Positions 26,790-36,696 of a stretch of 64,000 nt of DNA are shown here, piece by piece. This DNA comes from Verrucomicrobiaceae bacterium. Lineage in GTDB: Bacteria; Verrucomicrobiota; Verrucomicrobiia; Verrucomicrobiales; Verrucomicrobiaceae. The stretch's first letter is position 1, and every line of letters starts with the position of its first letter. The stretch lies in contig JADJPW010000004.1 in NCBI GenBank assembly GCA_016713035.1, positions 1-64,000 on the forward strand. The letters are read 5' to 3'. The notes below the pieces were generated by a model, which had not been told where the DNA came from, did not search any database, and saw only the letters and a list, made by a program, of their open reading frames with translations. Position numbers and translations under genes: made by a program.

Positions 26790-27485
26790 ATGAATTCCTC
26801 TTCCTGCCTTTTGCGCCGCGTTTTGCTCGGCCTGCTGTTTGCACTGCCATTGACTGCGACGGCCCAGTTCCGCCGCCAGACTCCGGTTTATCCTGATCCG
26901 TATGCTCAGCAGAATCAGGCACAGACGCGGCAGGCGCTGATCGCCCAGGAGTTGCAGTGCCTGGTCACGACCACGAGCACTCTGCAACAGTCCTTTGCCG
27001 AGCATTGCCGCCAGCGCCGTGTGAACCAGGCGAGCCCGGAGTACGAGCTGCTCCAAGCAATCACCAGCCTCAATGCGGATGTCGGCCAGCTCTACCAGGG
27101 CGTGCAAGGCCGTGCGGCAGCGCAGATGGATCTGGCACGGCTTTACCGCCTGTTTCACATGGTCGAGTATTCGTCGGAGGACAGTCAGACCGTGGCTTAC
27201 CAAACGGGCTACGGTCGCAGCCTGGGTGAGTACTTCCGCGACATCGACTCCCACATCGAGTCCCTGGGTGAAAATGGCTTCCGCAATCCGCGACTGAAGC
27301 GCATCGAGACCGATGGACGCTACGGGCACCGCCATGGTGACCAGGAGCGACATGTCGCACTGCCGCCACTACCTACGCAGCAGGTGCAGCCAGGCGTTTA
27401 TCCCAATGGAGTCCCTCCACAGGGACAGAAACCCAAAGTGGACCTGGGCGATCTGCTCGGGCGCATCTTTAGCGGCATGCGGTGA
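26790..27485 (+). CDS. Exported hypothetical protein, 231 residues
   Basis: Not recognised. A signal peptide (LLRRVLLGLLFALPLTATAQ) is followed by a Tyr/Pro/Gln-rich stretch, a mainly helical middle (about residues 45-165, with LYRLFHMVEYSSEDSQTV) and a Pro/Gln-rich C-terminal tail ending in VDLGDLLGRIFSGMR. Periplasmic or surface location is inferred. It is 122 bp upstream of the helicase gene on the same strand; no functional link is evident. Confidence 0.6.
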   Translation: MNSSSCLLRRVLLGLLFALPLTATAQFRRQTPVYPDPYAQQNQAQTRQALIAQELQCLVTTTSTLQQSFAEHCRQRRVNQASPEYELLQAITSLNADVGQLYQGVQGRAAAQMDLARLYRLFHMVEYSSEDSQTVAYQTGYGRSLGEYFRDIDSHIESLGENGFRNPRLKRIETDGRYGHRHGDQERHVALPPLPTQQVQPGVYPNGVPPQGQKPKVDLGDLLGRIFSGMR

Positions 27486-27607
27486 AGCACCTGGAGCTCA
27501 AAGACAACACTCACGGGCTGCCACAGGCGCAGCCTCGATGCGCAGCGTGATCTCATCACGGGCCTGATGCGCATCTCTCCGCCCTACCAGTCCCCATACC
27601 GCGCATC

Positions 27608-30085
27608 GTGCTCGATCAGATCAATCAGCTCAAGCTCCCTGACCCCTGGCAACACCAGGCGGTGAGCCTGTTACGCAGTGGCACCGATGTGGTGGTGAGC
27701 GCCCCCACGGGCGCGGGGAAGACGTACATCTTTGAGCTGCTGCACCAGGGCCGCCATCTCCAGGGGCAGGCGATTTATACGGTGCCGACGCGTGCCCTCG
27801 CCAATGACAAATACGCCGAGTGGAAGGACGCGAAGTGGAACGTAGGCATCGCTACGGGCGATCTGGCGGAGAATGTGGATGCGCCAGTCGTCGTGGCCAC
27901 GCTGGAGACACAGCTCGAGCGGCTGGTGCGCGGCGAGGGGCCCGCATTGCTGGTGATCGATGAATACCAGATGATCTCGGATCACGCACGCGGTGCACAC
28001 TACGAGGCAGCCATCGCGCTGGCACCCCAGGGCACCCGCCTGCTGCTGCTCAGTGGCTCCGTGGCGAATCCTGATGACATCGTGGCGTGGCTGCGGGGCT
28101 TGCAGCGAAAGGCGGAGGTGGTGCTCACCAAGGAGCGCCCCGTGCCGCTGGAGGAGGCACCGATGGAGGCGCTACCGCAGCGCACGCGGCAGTTTGAGCA
28201 TTACTGGCCGCGATTCGCCGCAGCGGTGATGATGGCAGACCTCGCGCCACTGCTGATCTTTGCCCCACGGCGCAAGGAGGCAGAGTCCATCGCACGCAGA
28301 CTCGCGGCTGATCTGCCGATGGGCGATCCGCTCGATCTCACGCCGGAGCAGCGTGCTGTGTGCGGCAAAGATCTGGCCACCCTCATCGAGCGGCGCATCG
28401 CCTTTCACCACAGTGGGCTCAGTTATGGTGCACGGGCAGGCGTGATCGAGCCCCTGGCAAAGGCAGGGCAGCTCCGCGTCATCGTCGCCACGATGGGACT
28501 GGCTGCGGGCATCAATTTCAGCGTGCGCAGCGTGCACGTCGCGGGCACCACCTTCCATGACGGCACCAGTGAGCATAAACTGGCCCCGGATGAGCTTTTA
28601 CAGATGTATGGCCGCGCCGGACGCCGTGGGCTGGATGATAAAGGCCACGTCATCACCAGCCGCGATAGCCCATCTGTCTTCGATGCACGGCCCGCGCGGC
28701 TCCATCGCAGCGCCCTGCTCGCCTGGCCGATCTTTCTGCGAGTGATGAAGCATGCGGCGCAGATCTCGGAGAATCCCTTTGAGGCCGCCATGCGCTTCTC
28801 GGAGCGGCTTTTCGCCAAAGTGCCGCCCGTGCTCGGTCTGGAGGAAAATGAGCCCAATACGCCGCTCCAGGCTGAGAAGGCCCTCTTCGGGCTCGAAGCC
28901 ACGCAGAAGCAGATCCTCAACTCCAACGGCGAATGGGAGCGCATGCACGCGCACCCACTCCAGCGGGTGCCTTTGAGCCGAATCCACGCCTCACTCACGG
29001 TGTCCGATTTCGTCTCCAGATTCGCCCATGGCATCGGCCGAGTGGGGAAAATGCGGCGGCAAAAAAGCGATCTACAAGAACCAACTCGCTATGGCATCGA
29101 GATCAGCCTCGGCACACCGGATGGAGATCTCATCCGCCCGACGAAGTCCGTGCGAAGGCTGCTCAAGCTGCCGCGCAAGATCGAAACCATCCCGCTGGAG
29201 GAAATCACCGTGCTCCATAGCCATGAGCTCGCGCAGGCCATCCTCGCCCCACATGAGGAAGTGCTGCAGCAGGTGCTACCAGAGTTCACCGGCACGGTGG
29301 CAAAGGAGAACCTGGTCTTTGCCTGCTTTGATCTCTCACCGGTGGAGGTCATGGCGTATGAGGACAGCCTTCAGCGTCTGCTGCTGGCACCACGGCAGCG
29401 CAGCATTGTCATTCAGAACGAAACCGGCATCCACACGCCCGAGACGGCCATCACCGACCGCCGCGAGCCCCGCCACGGCTCACCCATCCACGCATGGCGC
29501 ACTCTCGGCCTCATCGACGCCGAGGGCGTGCCCACACGGCGCGGGGAAATCTTCAGCTACTTTCAGCATGGGGAGGGCCTAGCCATCGTCGCGGCACTGG
29601 AGGATGAAAGCTACGCCGCAGACGAGATCGTGCACCACCTGGCGAATCTGCGCAGCGGCTCCAAGTTCGATCTGCCGCTCGATTGCGGCTCGGAGCGGCT
29701 CGCGGCGGTGTGTCGTGGTGCTTATGGCTTCGTCAATCACCACGGCTATCTCGAAAATGGCCTGCCTATTGATTACGGTGAAGGAGCCGCCGAGCTGCTC
29801 GATGCACTGCTGCATCCAGACCGCCCAGGAGCCCAGGAAATGAAGGCCGGCATCGCAGAAGGAGACATCTCAAGAGCCTACGTGGAGTGGCTGAGTCTCC
29901 TGCGGCACATCACGCATGCACCTGCGCATCCCTGGCGCCGCTGGACCGCGCTGAAGGATGCCGCTGCCGCTGTGCTCAAGCACCACACCAAGACCCTGCG
30001 GCACTTCTTCCACCTGGATCTGCCGCCACTCACCAACAAGCAGAAGCACGGCAAAACACGCCACTACTTGATGGTCGCCCGCTGA
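27608..30085 (+). CDS. Ski2-like DEAD/DEAH-box helicase
   Basis: 825 residues, GTG start at 27608. Superfamily 2 motifs in order: Walker A SAPTGAGKTY (31-40), TVPTRALANDK (motif Ia), VIDEYQ (motif II, DEYQ at 117-120, an unusual DExH variant), LLSGSVANP (motif III), and QMYGRAGRRGLDDKG (motif VI). The arrangement with a long C-terminal region matches Ski2/Mtr4-type RNA helicases, though bacterial members also act on DNA. Role in the cell is unknown. Its 3' end overlaps the convergent gene by 22 bp. Confidence 0.85.
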   Translation: MLDQINQLKLPDPWQHQAVSLLRSGTDVVVSAPTGAGKTYIFELLHQGRHLQGQAIYTVPTRALANDKYAEWKDAKWNVGIATGDLAENVDAPVVVATLETQLERLVRGEGPALLVIDEYQMISDHARGAHYEAAIALAPQGTRLLLLSGSVANPDDIVAWLRGLQRKAEVVLTKERPVPLEEAPMEALPQRTRQFEHYWPRFAAAVMMADLAPLLIFAPRRKEAESIARRLAADLPMGDPLDLTPEQRAVCGKDLATLIERRIAFHHSGLSYGARAGVIEPLAKAGQLRVIVATMGLAAGINFSVRSVHVAGTTFHDGTSEHKLAPDELLQMYGRAGRRGLDDKGHVITSRDSPSVFDARPARLHRSALLAWPIFLRVMKHAAQISENPFEAAMRFSERLFAKVPPVLGLEENEPNTPLQAEKALFGLEATQKQILNSNGEWERMHAHPLQRVPLSRIHASLTVSDFVSRFAHGIGRVGKMRRQKSDLQEPTRYGIEISLGTPDGDLIRPTKSVRRLLKLPRKIETIPLEEITVLHSHELAQAILAPHEEVLQQVLPEFTGTVAKENLVFACFDLSPVEVMAYEDSLQRLLLAPRQRSIVIQNETGIHTPETAITDRREPRHGSPIHAWRTLGLIDAEGVPTRRGEIFSYFQHGEGLAIVAALEDESYAADEIVHHLANLRSGSKFDLPLDCGSERLAAVCRGAYGFVNHHGYLENGLPIDYGEGAAELLDALLHPDRPGAQEMKAGIAEGDISRAYVEWLSLLRHITHAPAHPWRRWTALKDAAAAVLKHHTKTLRHFFHLDLPPLTNKQKHGKTRHYLMVAR

Positions 30086-30921
30086 GTCTGCTCTGCCGCA
30101 TCCAGCTTTGCAAACACGGCACGGATCTGCTGCACCGTGCCTAGAGCCAGCACCACCTCATAGTCAGACTCAAAGCCCGGCTTCAGCGCCATCGTCTGTA
30201 TCGGCGCGAGGTAGCTGCAATCGGCCTTATTGCCATTGCGCACACGGTAGCAGGTGATGCGGCGAGTATGTGGTATGCGCATACCGATGCCCACATCCGT
30301 CTGACCATTCACCCAGGCACACCAGGGCTCACCCAGGTCATGATACTCATTCTTCGGCCCCGGCTGGAGCCGCTGGAGCTGCTGCGCCTTATCCGTGATC
30401 ACCAGCGTATCGTATCGCGAATGCACAAACAGCGCCGGCAGCTCCTGATGATGCGGCGCATGCTCACGCGTGCCTCGGTAAGCAAAATGAAACCGCAGAT
30501 ACGCCAGCCCGCCCTCCAGCCGCAGCGTCTGCTCCATCACACACTCATCGAGCACGGCCCCTGTGGCCCAGTGTCGCGGTGTGGTGCGTGCCTTCAGCAT
30601 CCCCGGCCCCGTCTCCAGCACCGTGCAGTCAGAAAACTGGTTCCTCCAACTACCACCCTGCACGCAGTTGTAGCGCCAGGGGCGGCCATTCCAGTCGCTA
30701 CCATCCACATCACCGTAAAAGGACTGCTGGAGGAAGCGCCCCGCGTCATAGGCATCCAGCACATTCTCCTGTGATCCCGCATGCGAAAACCAGCCGATGC
30801 AGCCGCCCGCCGTGAGATTCACCCCCAAGCGAACCTTTCCATTGTCCAAAAAATGCCAACGCTCATCCGCATGAGCAGACGTGAGTAGCAGCAGCACCGC
30901 AGAGAAAACAAAACGCATCAT
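30064..30921 (-). CDS. Exported hypothetical protein, 285 residues
   Basis: The start is at one of two adjacent ATGs (30921 or 30918), giving signal peptide MMRFVFSAVLLLLTSAHA. The mature sequence opens DNGKVRLGVNLTAGGCIGWFSHAGS, a beta-rich pattern with many aromatic residues (SDWNGRPWRYNCVQGG; YDTLVITDKAQQL) that suggests a mutarotase-like or carbohydrate-binding beta-sandwich. No family is firmly recognised. It is divergent from the PSD1 gene (about 108 bp between starts) and convergent with the helicase gene. Confidence 0.6.
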   Translation of the reverse strand: MMRFVFSAVLLLLTSAHADERWHFLDNGKVRLGVNLTAGGCIGWFSHAGSQENVLDAYDAGRFLQQSFYGDVDGSDWNGRPWRYNCVQGGSWRNQFSDCTVLETGPGMLKARTTPRHWATGAVLDECVMEQTLRLEGGLAYLRFHFAYRGTREHAPHHQELPALFVHSRYDTLVITDKAQQLQRLQPGPKNEYHDLGEPWCAWVNGQTDVGIGMRIPHTRRITCYRVRNGNKADCSYLAPIQTMALKPGFESDYEVVLALGTVQQIRAVFAKLDAAEQTQRATIK

Positions 30922-31028
30922 GCCGCCCACTTTGTAGCCTAGTAACCGCGCTGGCAAATCCCCCCGCACCGCGTGTGCGAGATGATGGTCAAAAGAGCCC
31001 GGCACGCAGCGTAGGTTTATCATCCCCC

Positions 31029-33617
31029 ATGATGAAGCTGCCGTCTGCCGCCCTTTTCCTCCTCACCACCATCCCCGCTGCGGCGGCGGATGCGGTGCTC
31101 ACTTTTGAAAAAGACGTGCGACCCATCGTGAAAGCACACTGCACGCACTGCCATGGTGAGGAGGAAAAGCCTGAAGGCGGAGTCGATCTGCGGCTGCGGC
31201 GCTTCATGCACGAAATCATCCTCCCTGGGCAGCCTGCGAAGAGCAAACTCATCGAAATCGTCCGCAGCGGCGAAATGCCCGAAAAAGGCAAAAAACTCAC
31301 CGAGGCCGAAATCGCCGTCTTAGAGCGCTGGATCGCCCAAGGAGCCCAAACTGCCAAACCAGAGCCCACCGCACTCGCACCCGGACCGATCATTTCGGAC
31401 GAAGATCGCAGCTACTGGGCATTTCAGCCCGTGAAGCGGCCACCAGCGCCGCCCATCAGCGATCCGCGCTCCACGGTGAGCAATCCCATCGACGCCTTCC
31501 TCTTGGCGAAAATGCATGAAAAGGGCCTCCACATGGCTCCAGAGGCAGATCGCCGCACTTTGATCCGCCGTCTCACGCTCGATCTCACGGGCCTACTGCC
31601 CACGCCGGAGGAAGTGGCCGCTTTTTTGGCCGATACCTCTGACAGTGCCTACATCCGGCTCGTGGATCGGCTCCTCGCCTCAAAAGCCTACGGTGAGCGC
31701 TGGGCACGGCACTGGCTGGATGTAGCAGGCTACATGGACTCGAATGGAGCCTCCGAGGCCGATAGCCCGCGTCCGCATGCCTGGCGCTATCGTGACTACG
31801 TCATCCGCTCACTCAATGAGGACAAGCCCTGGGATACCTTCATCCAGGAGCAGCTCGCAGGTGATGAGCTCGCGGGTGCCACGCACAGCGATTATCAAGC
31901 CGCTGTCCTCGATCCGCAGAAGCGTGACCAGCTCATCGCCACCGCCTTCCTCCGCACGGCACCCGATGGCACTGGTGATGCACCGCCCGATCTACGCCTC
32001 GCCGCGAACCAGACCATCGCCGAGCAGATGAAAATCGTCACCTCCTCACTCATGGGCATCACGGTCGCCTGCGCCCAGTGCCATGATCATCGCTACGATC
32101 CCATCACGCAGGCAGATTATTACCGCCTGCGGGCCATCTTTGACCCCGCATACCATTGGCAGGCATGGCGCACGCCAGCAGGCCGCCATTACTCGCTCTA
32201 CTCACCGCAGGAGCGTGCCCGCGCGGCCGAGATCGAGGTGAAAGCGAAGGAAATCGAGGTCCAAGCACGTGCCATGAGCAAAAAATTCCTCGACGAGATC
32301 TTTGAAGTGGAAATCAAAAAGGTACCGCAGGCCGAGCAAGCCGCCTTCCGCATCGCACGCGACACACCGAAGGATAAACACACGCCTGAGCAGAAAGCGC
32401 TCATCAAAAAATACCCCTCCGCGCTCGCTACCTACTCTCTCGATCTCTACGACAAAAAGAAGCAGGACCTCGTCGATGCGAAGATGGCAGAGGCCACCAA
32501 ACTCCGCAGCACCAAGCCCACCGAGGGCTTCATCATGGCCCTCATGGAGGTGAAGCAGAAGCCGCAGGCCTCACACCTCTTTAACCGTGGTGATCATGAG
32601 CAGCCAAAGCAACTCATCGAGCCCGGCGAGCTCAGCATCCTCAGCCATGAGCCCTTTGCCCCCGCGCCCGCCGCAGGTGGCAGCAGCGGGCGGCGCCTAG
32701 CCTACGCACGCTGGCTCACCAGTGGCAGGCATCCCCTCGTCGCTCGTGTTTTGGTGAACCGCTTTTGGCTCCATCACATGGGACGCGGCATCGTCGGCAC
32801 ACCAGGCGACTTTGGCCGCCTCGGGGAGCTACCCACACACCCTGAGCTACTGGATTTCCTCGCCGATGAGTTCGTCAAAAATGGCTGGCGGCTCACAACG
32901 CTGCAACGCCTCATCCTCACCAGCGCTGCGTATCGGCAGTCCTCGGTGAACGCGGCCTCCCTCAGCGCTGATCCAGAAAACCGACGCTACGCCCGCTATA
33001 AAATCCGCCGCATCGAGGCAGAAACCCTGCGAGACAGCCTCCTCGCCGCCACAGGCACACTCGTCGCCACCAGCTACGGCCCACCCAGCGGCATCGGTCG
33101 CGATCCACAGGGCCGTATCATCACTGGCATCGACAAAGGCACCATCACGCTCAACAAAGTCGATCCCGCAGGTGCTGCCGACTTCCGCCGCAGCATCTAC
33201 ATCGAGCAGCGCCGCAGCAAGCCACTCACCGTGCTCGATACCTTTGACGCACCCACCATGAGCCCGAACTGCGAGCTGCGCAGCCAGACCACCGTCGCTC
33301 CGCAGTCCCTGCTGCTCATGAATGATACCTTCATGCTCGAAACCGCACGCCGCCTGGCGGATCACCTCACCGCCACCTATCCAGGCGACCGCGCTTCACA
33401 GCTCCGCCGTGTGTGGGAAGTGCTCTACAGCCGCGTCGCCACGGAGAAAGACCTCACCACCTGCCTCTCCTACCTCGAAGAGCAGACCAAAGCCCTCACT
33501 CAATACCACCACGACATCCAGCACCCCAAAGGAGTCGTCCCAAATCCCGCCCAAGAAGCTCTCGCTAGCCTATGCCAAGTGCTATGCAGCTCGAACCGCT
33601 TTTTGTATGTGGAGTAG
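31029..33617 (+). CDS. PSCyt1-DUF1549-DUF1553 (PSD1-type) cytochrome protein
   Basis: About 862 residues from ATG 31029, with signal peptide ending IPAAAADA. The PSCyt1 domain has haem motif CTHCH followed by GEEEKPEGGVDLR. The DUF1549 domain shows RRTLIRRLTLDLTGLLPTPEE and RWARHWLDVAGYMDSNG, with CAQCHDHRYDPI. The C-terminal DUF1553 part has YARWLTSGRHPLVARVLVNR and RRIEAETLRDSLLA. Such proteins are typical of Planctomycetes and Verrucomicrobia and usually sit in an operon with a DUF1501 gene; here none is adjacent. Periplasmic electron transfer is plausible; substrate unknown. Confidence 0.92.
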   Translation: MMKLPSAALFLLTTIPAAAADAVLTFEKDVRPIVKAHCTHCHGEEEKPEGGVDLRLRRFMHEIILPGQPAKSKLIEIVRSGEMPEKGKKLTEAEIAVLERWIAQGAQTAKPEPTALAPGPIISDEDRSYWAFQPVKRPPAPPISDPRSTVSNPIDAFLLAKMHEKGLHMAPEADRRTLIRRLTLDLTGLLPTPEEVAAFLADTSDSAYIRLVDRLLASKAYGERWARHWLDVAGYMDSNGASEADSPRPHAWRYRDYVIRSLNEDKPWDTFIQEQLAGDELAGATHSDYQAAVLDPQKRDQLIATAFLRTAPDGTGDAPPDLRLAANQTIAEQMKIVTSSLMGITVACAQCHDHRYDPITQADYYRLRAIFDPAYHWQAWRTPAGRHYSLYSPQERARAAEIEVKAKEIEVQARAMSKKFLDEIFEVEIKKVPQAEQAAFRIARDTPKDKHTPEQKALIKKYPSALATYSLDLYDKKKQDLVDAKMAEATKLRSTKPTEGFIMALMEVKQKPQASHLFNRGDHEQPKQLIEPGELSILSHEPFAPAPAAGGSSGRRLAYARWLTSGRHPLVARVLVNRFWLHHMGRGIVGTPGDFGRLGELPTHPELLDFLADEFVKNGWRLTTLQRLILTSAAYRQSSVNAASLSADPENRRYARYKIRRIEAETLRDSLLAATGTLVATSYGPPSGIGRDPQGRIITGIDKGTITLNKVDPAGAADFRRSIYIEQRRSKPLTVLDTFDAPTMSPNCELRSQTTVAPQSLLLMNDTFMLETARRLADHLTATYPGDRASQLRRVWEVLYSRVATEKDLTTCLSYLEEQTKALTQYHHDIQHPKGVVPNPAQEALASLCQVLCSSNRFLYVE

Positions 33618-33643
33618 CGTGGCGGAAGACGGAGCGAAAACAC

Positions 33644-34162
33644 TCACACTGGATGCGGATCGGTGCCCACATCCATTTCGCGGACGCGTTTGCGATCACG
33701 CTCGCTTTGCACGGCAGCGCGGAGTTGCTCACGGACCGTTTCCACCTGTGGGATGGCACGCATGGCCACGTTGGGATTCGTCGCATCTGAGGTGATGAGG
33801 GTGAGATTCCCCAGGCCAAACATGCGCAGCATCAGCGGCTGCTCCATGGCGTAGTCCTTCACGCGGTAGAGCTCCATCTCATCGAGGCGGCGATTGAGGA
33901 TGCCGCTGCGGATGCGCAGACGCTGGCTGGTCAGCTCATAGGCCGTGCATTTCGTCGCCCACCAGCGCACGATCCACATGCCGATCGGCAGCACAAAACC
34001 GATGGCAGAAAGCCCCGCAGTGAATGGGATGGCCACCCCAGCAGCTACCGCGAGCAGCACACAGAAGAAGTAGAACCAAAAATGCACCCACTGTGACGTG
34101 TGACCGGTCCAGAGGAGTGTTTCAGCAGCGGACGTGGGAGTGGTGTTGTCGTCGATGGACAT
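33644..34162 (-). CDS. Membrane protein with bacterial PH domain (DUF304)
   Basis: 172 residues. Two adjacent hydrophobic helices (about residues 25-75) precede a bacterial pleckstrin-homology-like domain with the usual pattern TAYELTSQRLRIRSGILNRRLDEMELYRVKDY. Members of this YdbT/DUF304 group are of unknown function. It is 22 bp downstream of another membrane protein gene on the same strand, probably one operon. Confidence 0.85.
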   Translation of the reverse strand: MSIDDNTTPTSAAETLLWTGHTSQWVHFWFYFFCVLLAVAAGVAIPFTAGLSAIGFVLPIGMWIVRWWATKCTAYELTSQRLRIRSGILNRRLDEMELYRVKDYAMEQPLMLRMFGLGNLTLITSDATNPNVAMRAIPQVETVREQLRAAVQSERDRKRVREMDVGTDPHPV

Positions 34163-34183
34163 GGCGGGAGTGCTTGTTGTTGG

Positions 34184-34585
34184 TTAGGGGGAATGTGTGA
34201 TCTGGTTTTGCTCCTGTCGAGGAATGAGACGAGCAAAACGTGCCTCCTGCTCCAGCACATGAGAAAGGGTCAAATGAATGTCCCACCACATGAGGAGCAC
34301 TGCGACGGTGGCGAGCCAACGCGGCCACTCCCAGGTGGTATAAAGGATCGTAAAGACGACCAACATGCCCAGCACAAACACGCCAGGCCCATACAGGATG
34401 CTACTCAGCGCCCAAAAGGGTGCTCCAGGTGAGCGCATCACGCCATCGATCAAAGATCCGGTCGCACTCACGCAACCCAGCAAAGAGCCCACAACCACGG
34501 CGCCCACGATGAAGCCGAGTCGGCCTAGCATGGAGGTGAGCGCATCGCGCAATGGAGAGTAAGGGAAGTCTGTCGGGTCAGACAT
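34184..34585 (-). CDS. Hypothetical membrane protein, 133 residues
   Basis: Three or four hydrophobic segments (LGFIVGAVVVGSLLGCV; ALSSILYGPGVFVLGMLVVFTIL; WLATVAVLLMWWDI), with a charged C-terminal tail. No family is recognised. Gene order with the PH-domain gene 22 bp downstream suggests co-expression. Confidence 0.6.
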   Translation of the reverse strand: MSDPTDFPYSPLRDALTSMLGRLGFIVGAVVVGSLLGCVSATGSLIDGVMRSPGAPFWALSSILYGPGVFVLGMLVVFTILYTTWEWPRWLATVAVLLMWWDIHLTLSHVLEQEARFARLIPRQEQNQITHSP

Positions 34586-34664
34586 GGTGGCGCGGATGGT
34601 GCGCAGCCATGCCCGCAGCGGCTATTCCACTTTCGTGAACTGTTTTGAACCACCGAGCGGTCGA

Positions 34665-35636
34665 TCAGAGCAGCGCTTTGATCTCATCGAGCGCTTGCTT
34701 GGTGCGCTTGATGCCTTCGATCTCGGTGTGTTTGTCGCCTTCGTATTCGATGCCGATGTAACCATCGTATCCAGCCGCGTGGACGATGCGGATAAGACGC
34801 TCGAAGTCGAGCGTCATCTCGCGGCCTTCGCGGCGGTCTTCTGTGTAGAATTTGCCCGCGCCAGTGTCCCAATCGTAGGCTTTGGCGCTCATGCCCTTCT
34901 TCACCCATGGCATGAATTCACGCAGACCGAGGTAGGGATTGTAGAGCTCGCCTTTGTTCCGGTCGGTGTAGAAATTCCCGAAGTCTGGTAAGATGCCGAC
35001 GCGGGCATGATCTGCGGCTTTCATGACGCCGGTGAGCCATTTGCCATTGCTGGAGAGTCCACCGTGGTTTTCGACGACGACAAAGAGGCCGCGCTTATCC
35101 CCCTCGACACTCAGTCGATGAAGACCATCTGCTGCGAGCTTCATTTGCTCATCCCAGCTCAGTTTGGCATCGCTGGCGGCATTCACACGGATGCTGTGGC
35201 AGCCCAGAGTGGCAGCGGCATCGAGCCATTTGTAGTGGTTCTCGATGGCCAGGGTGCGCTTCGCAGCATCGGGGTCGCCCAGATTGCCCTCGCGGTCGCA
35301 CATGATGAGGAGGCCCTTCACGCCCTCGCCTTCCTGGCGCTTCTTCATTTCAGCGAGGTAGGCTGCATCGGCGGCTTTATCGAAAAACATCTGGTTCACA
35401 TACTCCACCCCGTCGATGCCGAGGCTGCGAGCGATCTTGCAGAAGTCCAGGTGCGTGTGCCGCTCGGCATTGCCTTTGCCGAAGATGCCCTTGTTCAGCG
35501 ACCACTCGGCGAGTGAGATTTTGAAGGGCTCTTTTTTCTCCGCAGCAGCCCTAGCAGTGCCCGTGAGCGCGGAGGTGGCAGTGAGAGCAGCGAGCTCGAG
35601 GAAGCGGCGGCGGGAGGCAGGTGTAGGAGTCATCAT
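34665..35636 (-). CDS. Tat-exported TIM-barrel isomerase (hydroxypyruvate isomerase-like)
   Basis: About 323 residues from one of two ATGs (35636 or 35633). A Tat signal SRRRFLELAALTATSALTG is followed by an xylose isomerase-like TIM barrel: FKISLAEWSLNKG, GIDGVEYVNQMFF, FVVVENHGGLSSNG, ILPDFGNF, and YIGIEYEGD near the C-terminus. The acidic and His residues that bind metal in this superfamily are in place. Substrate is not deducible. It is the third such enzyme in the window, supporting a sugar-processing lifestyle. Confidence 0.82.
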   Translation of the reverse strand: MMTPTPASRRRFLELAALTATSALTGTARAAAEKKEPFKISLAEWSLNKGIFGKGNAERHTHLDFCKIARSLGIDGVEYVNQMFFDKAADAAYLAEMKKRQEGEGVKGLLIMCDREGNLGDPDAAKRTLAIENHYKWLDAAATLGCHSIRVNAASDAKLSWDEQMKLAADGLHRLSVEGDKRGLFVVVENHGGLSSNGKWLTGVMKAADHARVGILPDFGNFYTDRNKGELYNPYLGLREFMPWVKKGMSAKAYDWDTGAGKFYTEDRREGREMTLDFERLIRIVHAAGYDGYIGIEYEGDKHTEIEGIKRTKQALDEIKALL

Positions 35637-35740
35637 AGAGTGTAGAAAAGAGGTGGTGAAGCCACAACGCGGCATGAATCGTCGATAATTCAGGGATTGC
35701 GCTGGTGAAAGCTGTGCAAGCCGTGCTTTGATACTAGCCA

Positions 35741-36691
35741 GTGTCCCCGACTCTATGGTTTTTGCTCGAATACTCTGCGCTGCTGGCGGCAGCGGCAGTC
35801 GTGTTCACATGGCTAGGCTGGATCTGGCGCGGACGCGGGCAAAGCAGGCCGGATGTGCCCCCTCACAGCTCTGCGCCGCTAGAGGAAGCCAGTGAGCTGC
35901 ATCACCTCATCTCCAGTCTGCGTGAGGAAAACACGCGTTTATTTGGTCAGTTACAGGCCACACCTGCCCCCGTGCCAGTTTTGGAGCCCCTACGCGAAAA
36001 AGAGCTCGAATCAGCTCTCACACGCCTGGAGGCCGAAAAAGCCTCTCTCGATGCCAAATCCACCGCACGCATCATCGAGCTGGAAGCGTCGGTGCAACAG
36101 CTCCGCAGCGATTTGGCCGCCAAAATGGCCGAGGCACCCGCTCCACCCGCTCCACCCGCCGCACCCACCGCACCCGTCCGCATCACGCCAAAGCCCGCCG
36201 CAGCCCCCACCAAGTCCGCGCAGCTCTCATTCGATCTCCTGCCCAAGACTGCGGCCAAGGATGCACTGACGCAGGAGCGGGATGATTGGCTGCGCCGCGT
36301 CGCGGAGTTGGAGAAAAAAACACCGCCAGACCTCGCCGGGCTCGCTTTGGCCCGCCGCAGTCTGGAAGGGAGCCAGAAGCGGCTCGATGCAGCAAACCTG
36401 ATCCGCGATGGGCTGGAAAATCAGCAGCGAGCAAAGGAAAAGGCCGCCCAACAGGCTGCGCAGCTCCCACCCGAAGCGGGAGATGACCTGACACGGATCA
36501 AAGGCATCAAAAAAGTGCTGCGGGACCAACTCCTCGCCCACGGCATCCGCACCTGGCGGCAAATCGCAGAATGGGATGCCGATGATCTGCGAGCATTCAG
36601 TGAGATTTTGTCCTTCAAAAACCGTGCCGTGCGTGATCGCTGGCAGGAGCAGGCCCGTGAGCTGCATGAGGCCACGCATGGCCCGCTGTAA
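35741..36691 (+). CDS. Membrane-anchored coiled-coil protein with helix-hairpin-helix-like domain
   Basis: 316 residues, GTG start. One N-terminal membrane helix (LLEYSALLAAAAVVFTWLGW), a coiled coil (about 50-130), a Pro/Ala-rich linker, a second helical segment, and a C-terminal domain DDLTRIKGIKKVLRDQLLAHG with WRQIAEWDADDLRAF. The last part matches the H3TH/helix-hairpin-helix module predicted as a 5' nuclease-like fold in small envelope proteins. Nucleic acid binding is possible but unproven. It ends 5 bp before the next gene, so the two are probably co-transcribed. Confidence 0.7.
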   Translation: MSPTLWFLLEYSALLAAAAVVFTWLGWIWRGRGQSRPDVPPHSSAPLEEASELHHLISSLREENTRLFGQLQATPAPVPVLEPLREKELESALTRLEAEKASLDAKSTARIIELEASVQQLRSDLAAKMAEAPAPPAPPAAPTAPVRITPKPAAAPTKSAQLSFDLLPKTAAKDALTQERDDWLRRVAELEKKTPPDLAGLALARRSLEGSQKRLDAANLIRDGLENQQRAKEKAAQQAAQLPPEAGDDLTRIKGIKKVLRDQLLAHGIRTWRQIAEWDADDLRAFSEILSFKNRAVRDRWQEQARELHEATHGPL

Positions 36692-36696
36692 AGCAG

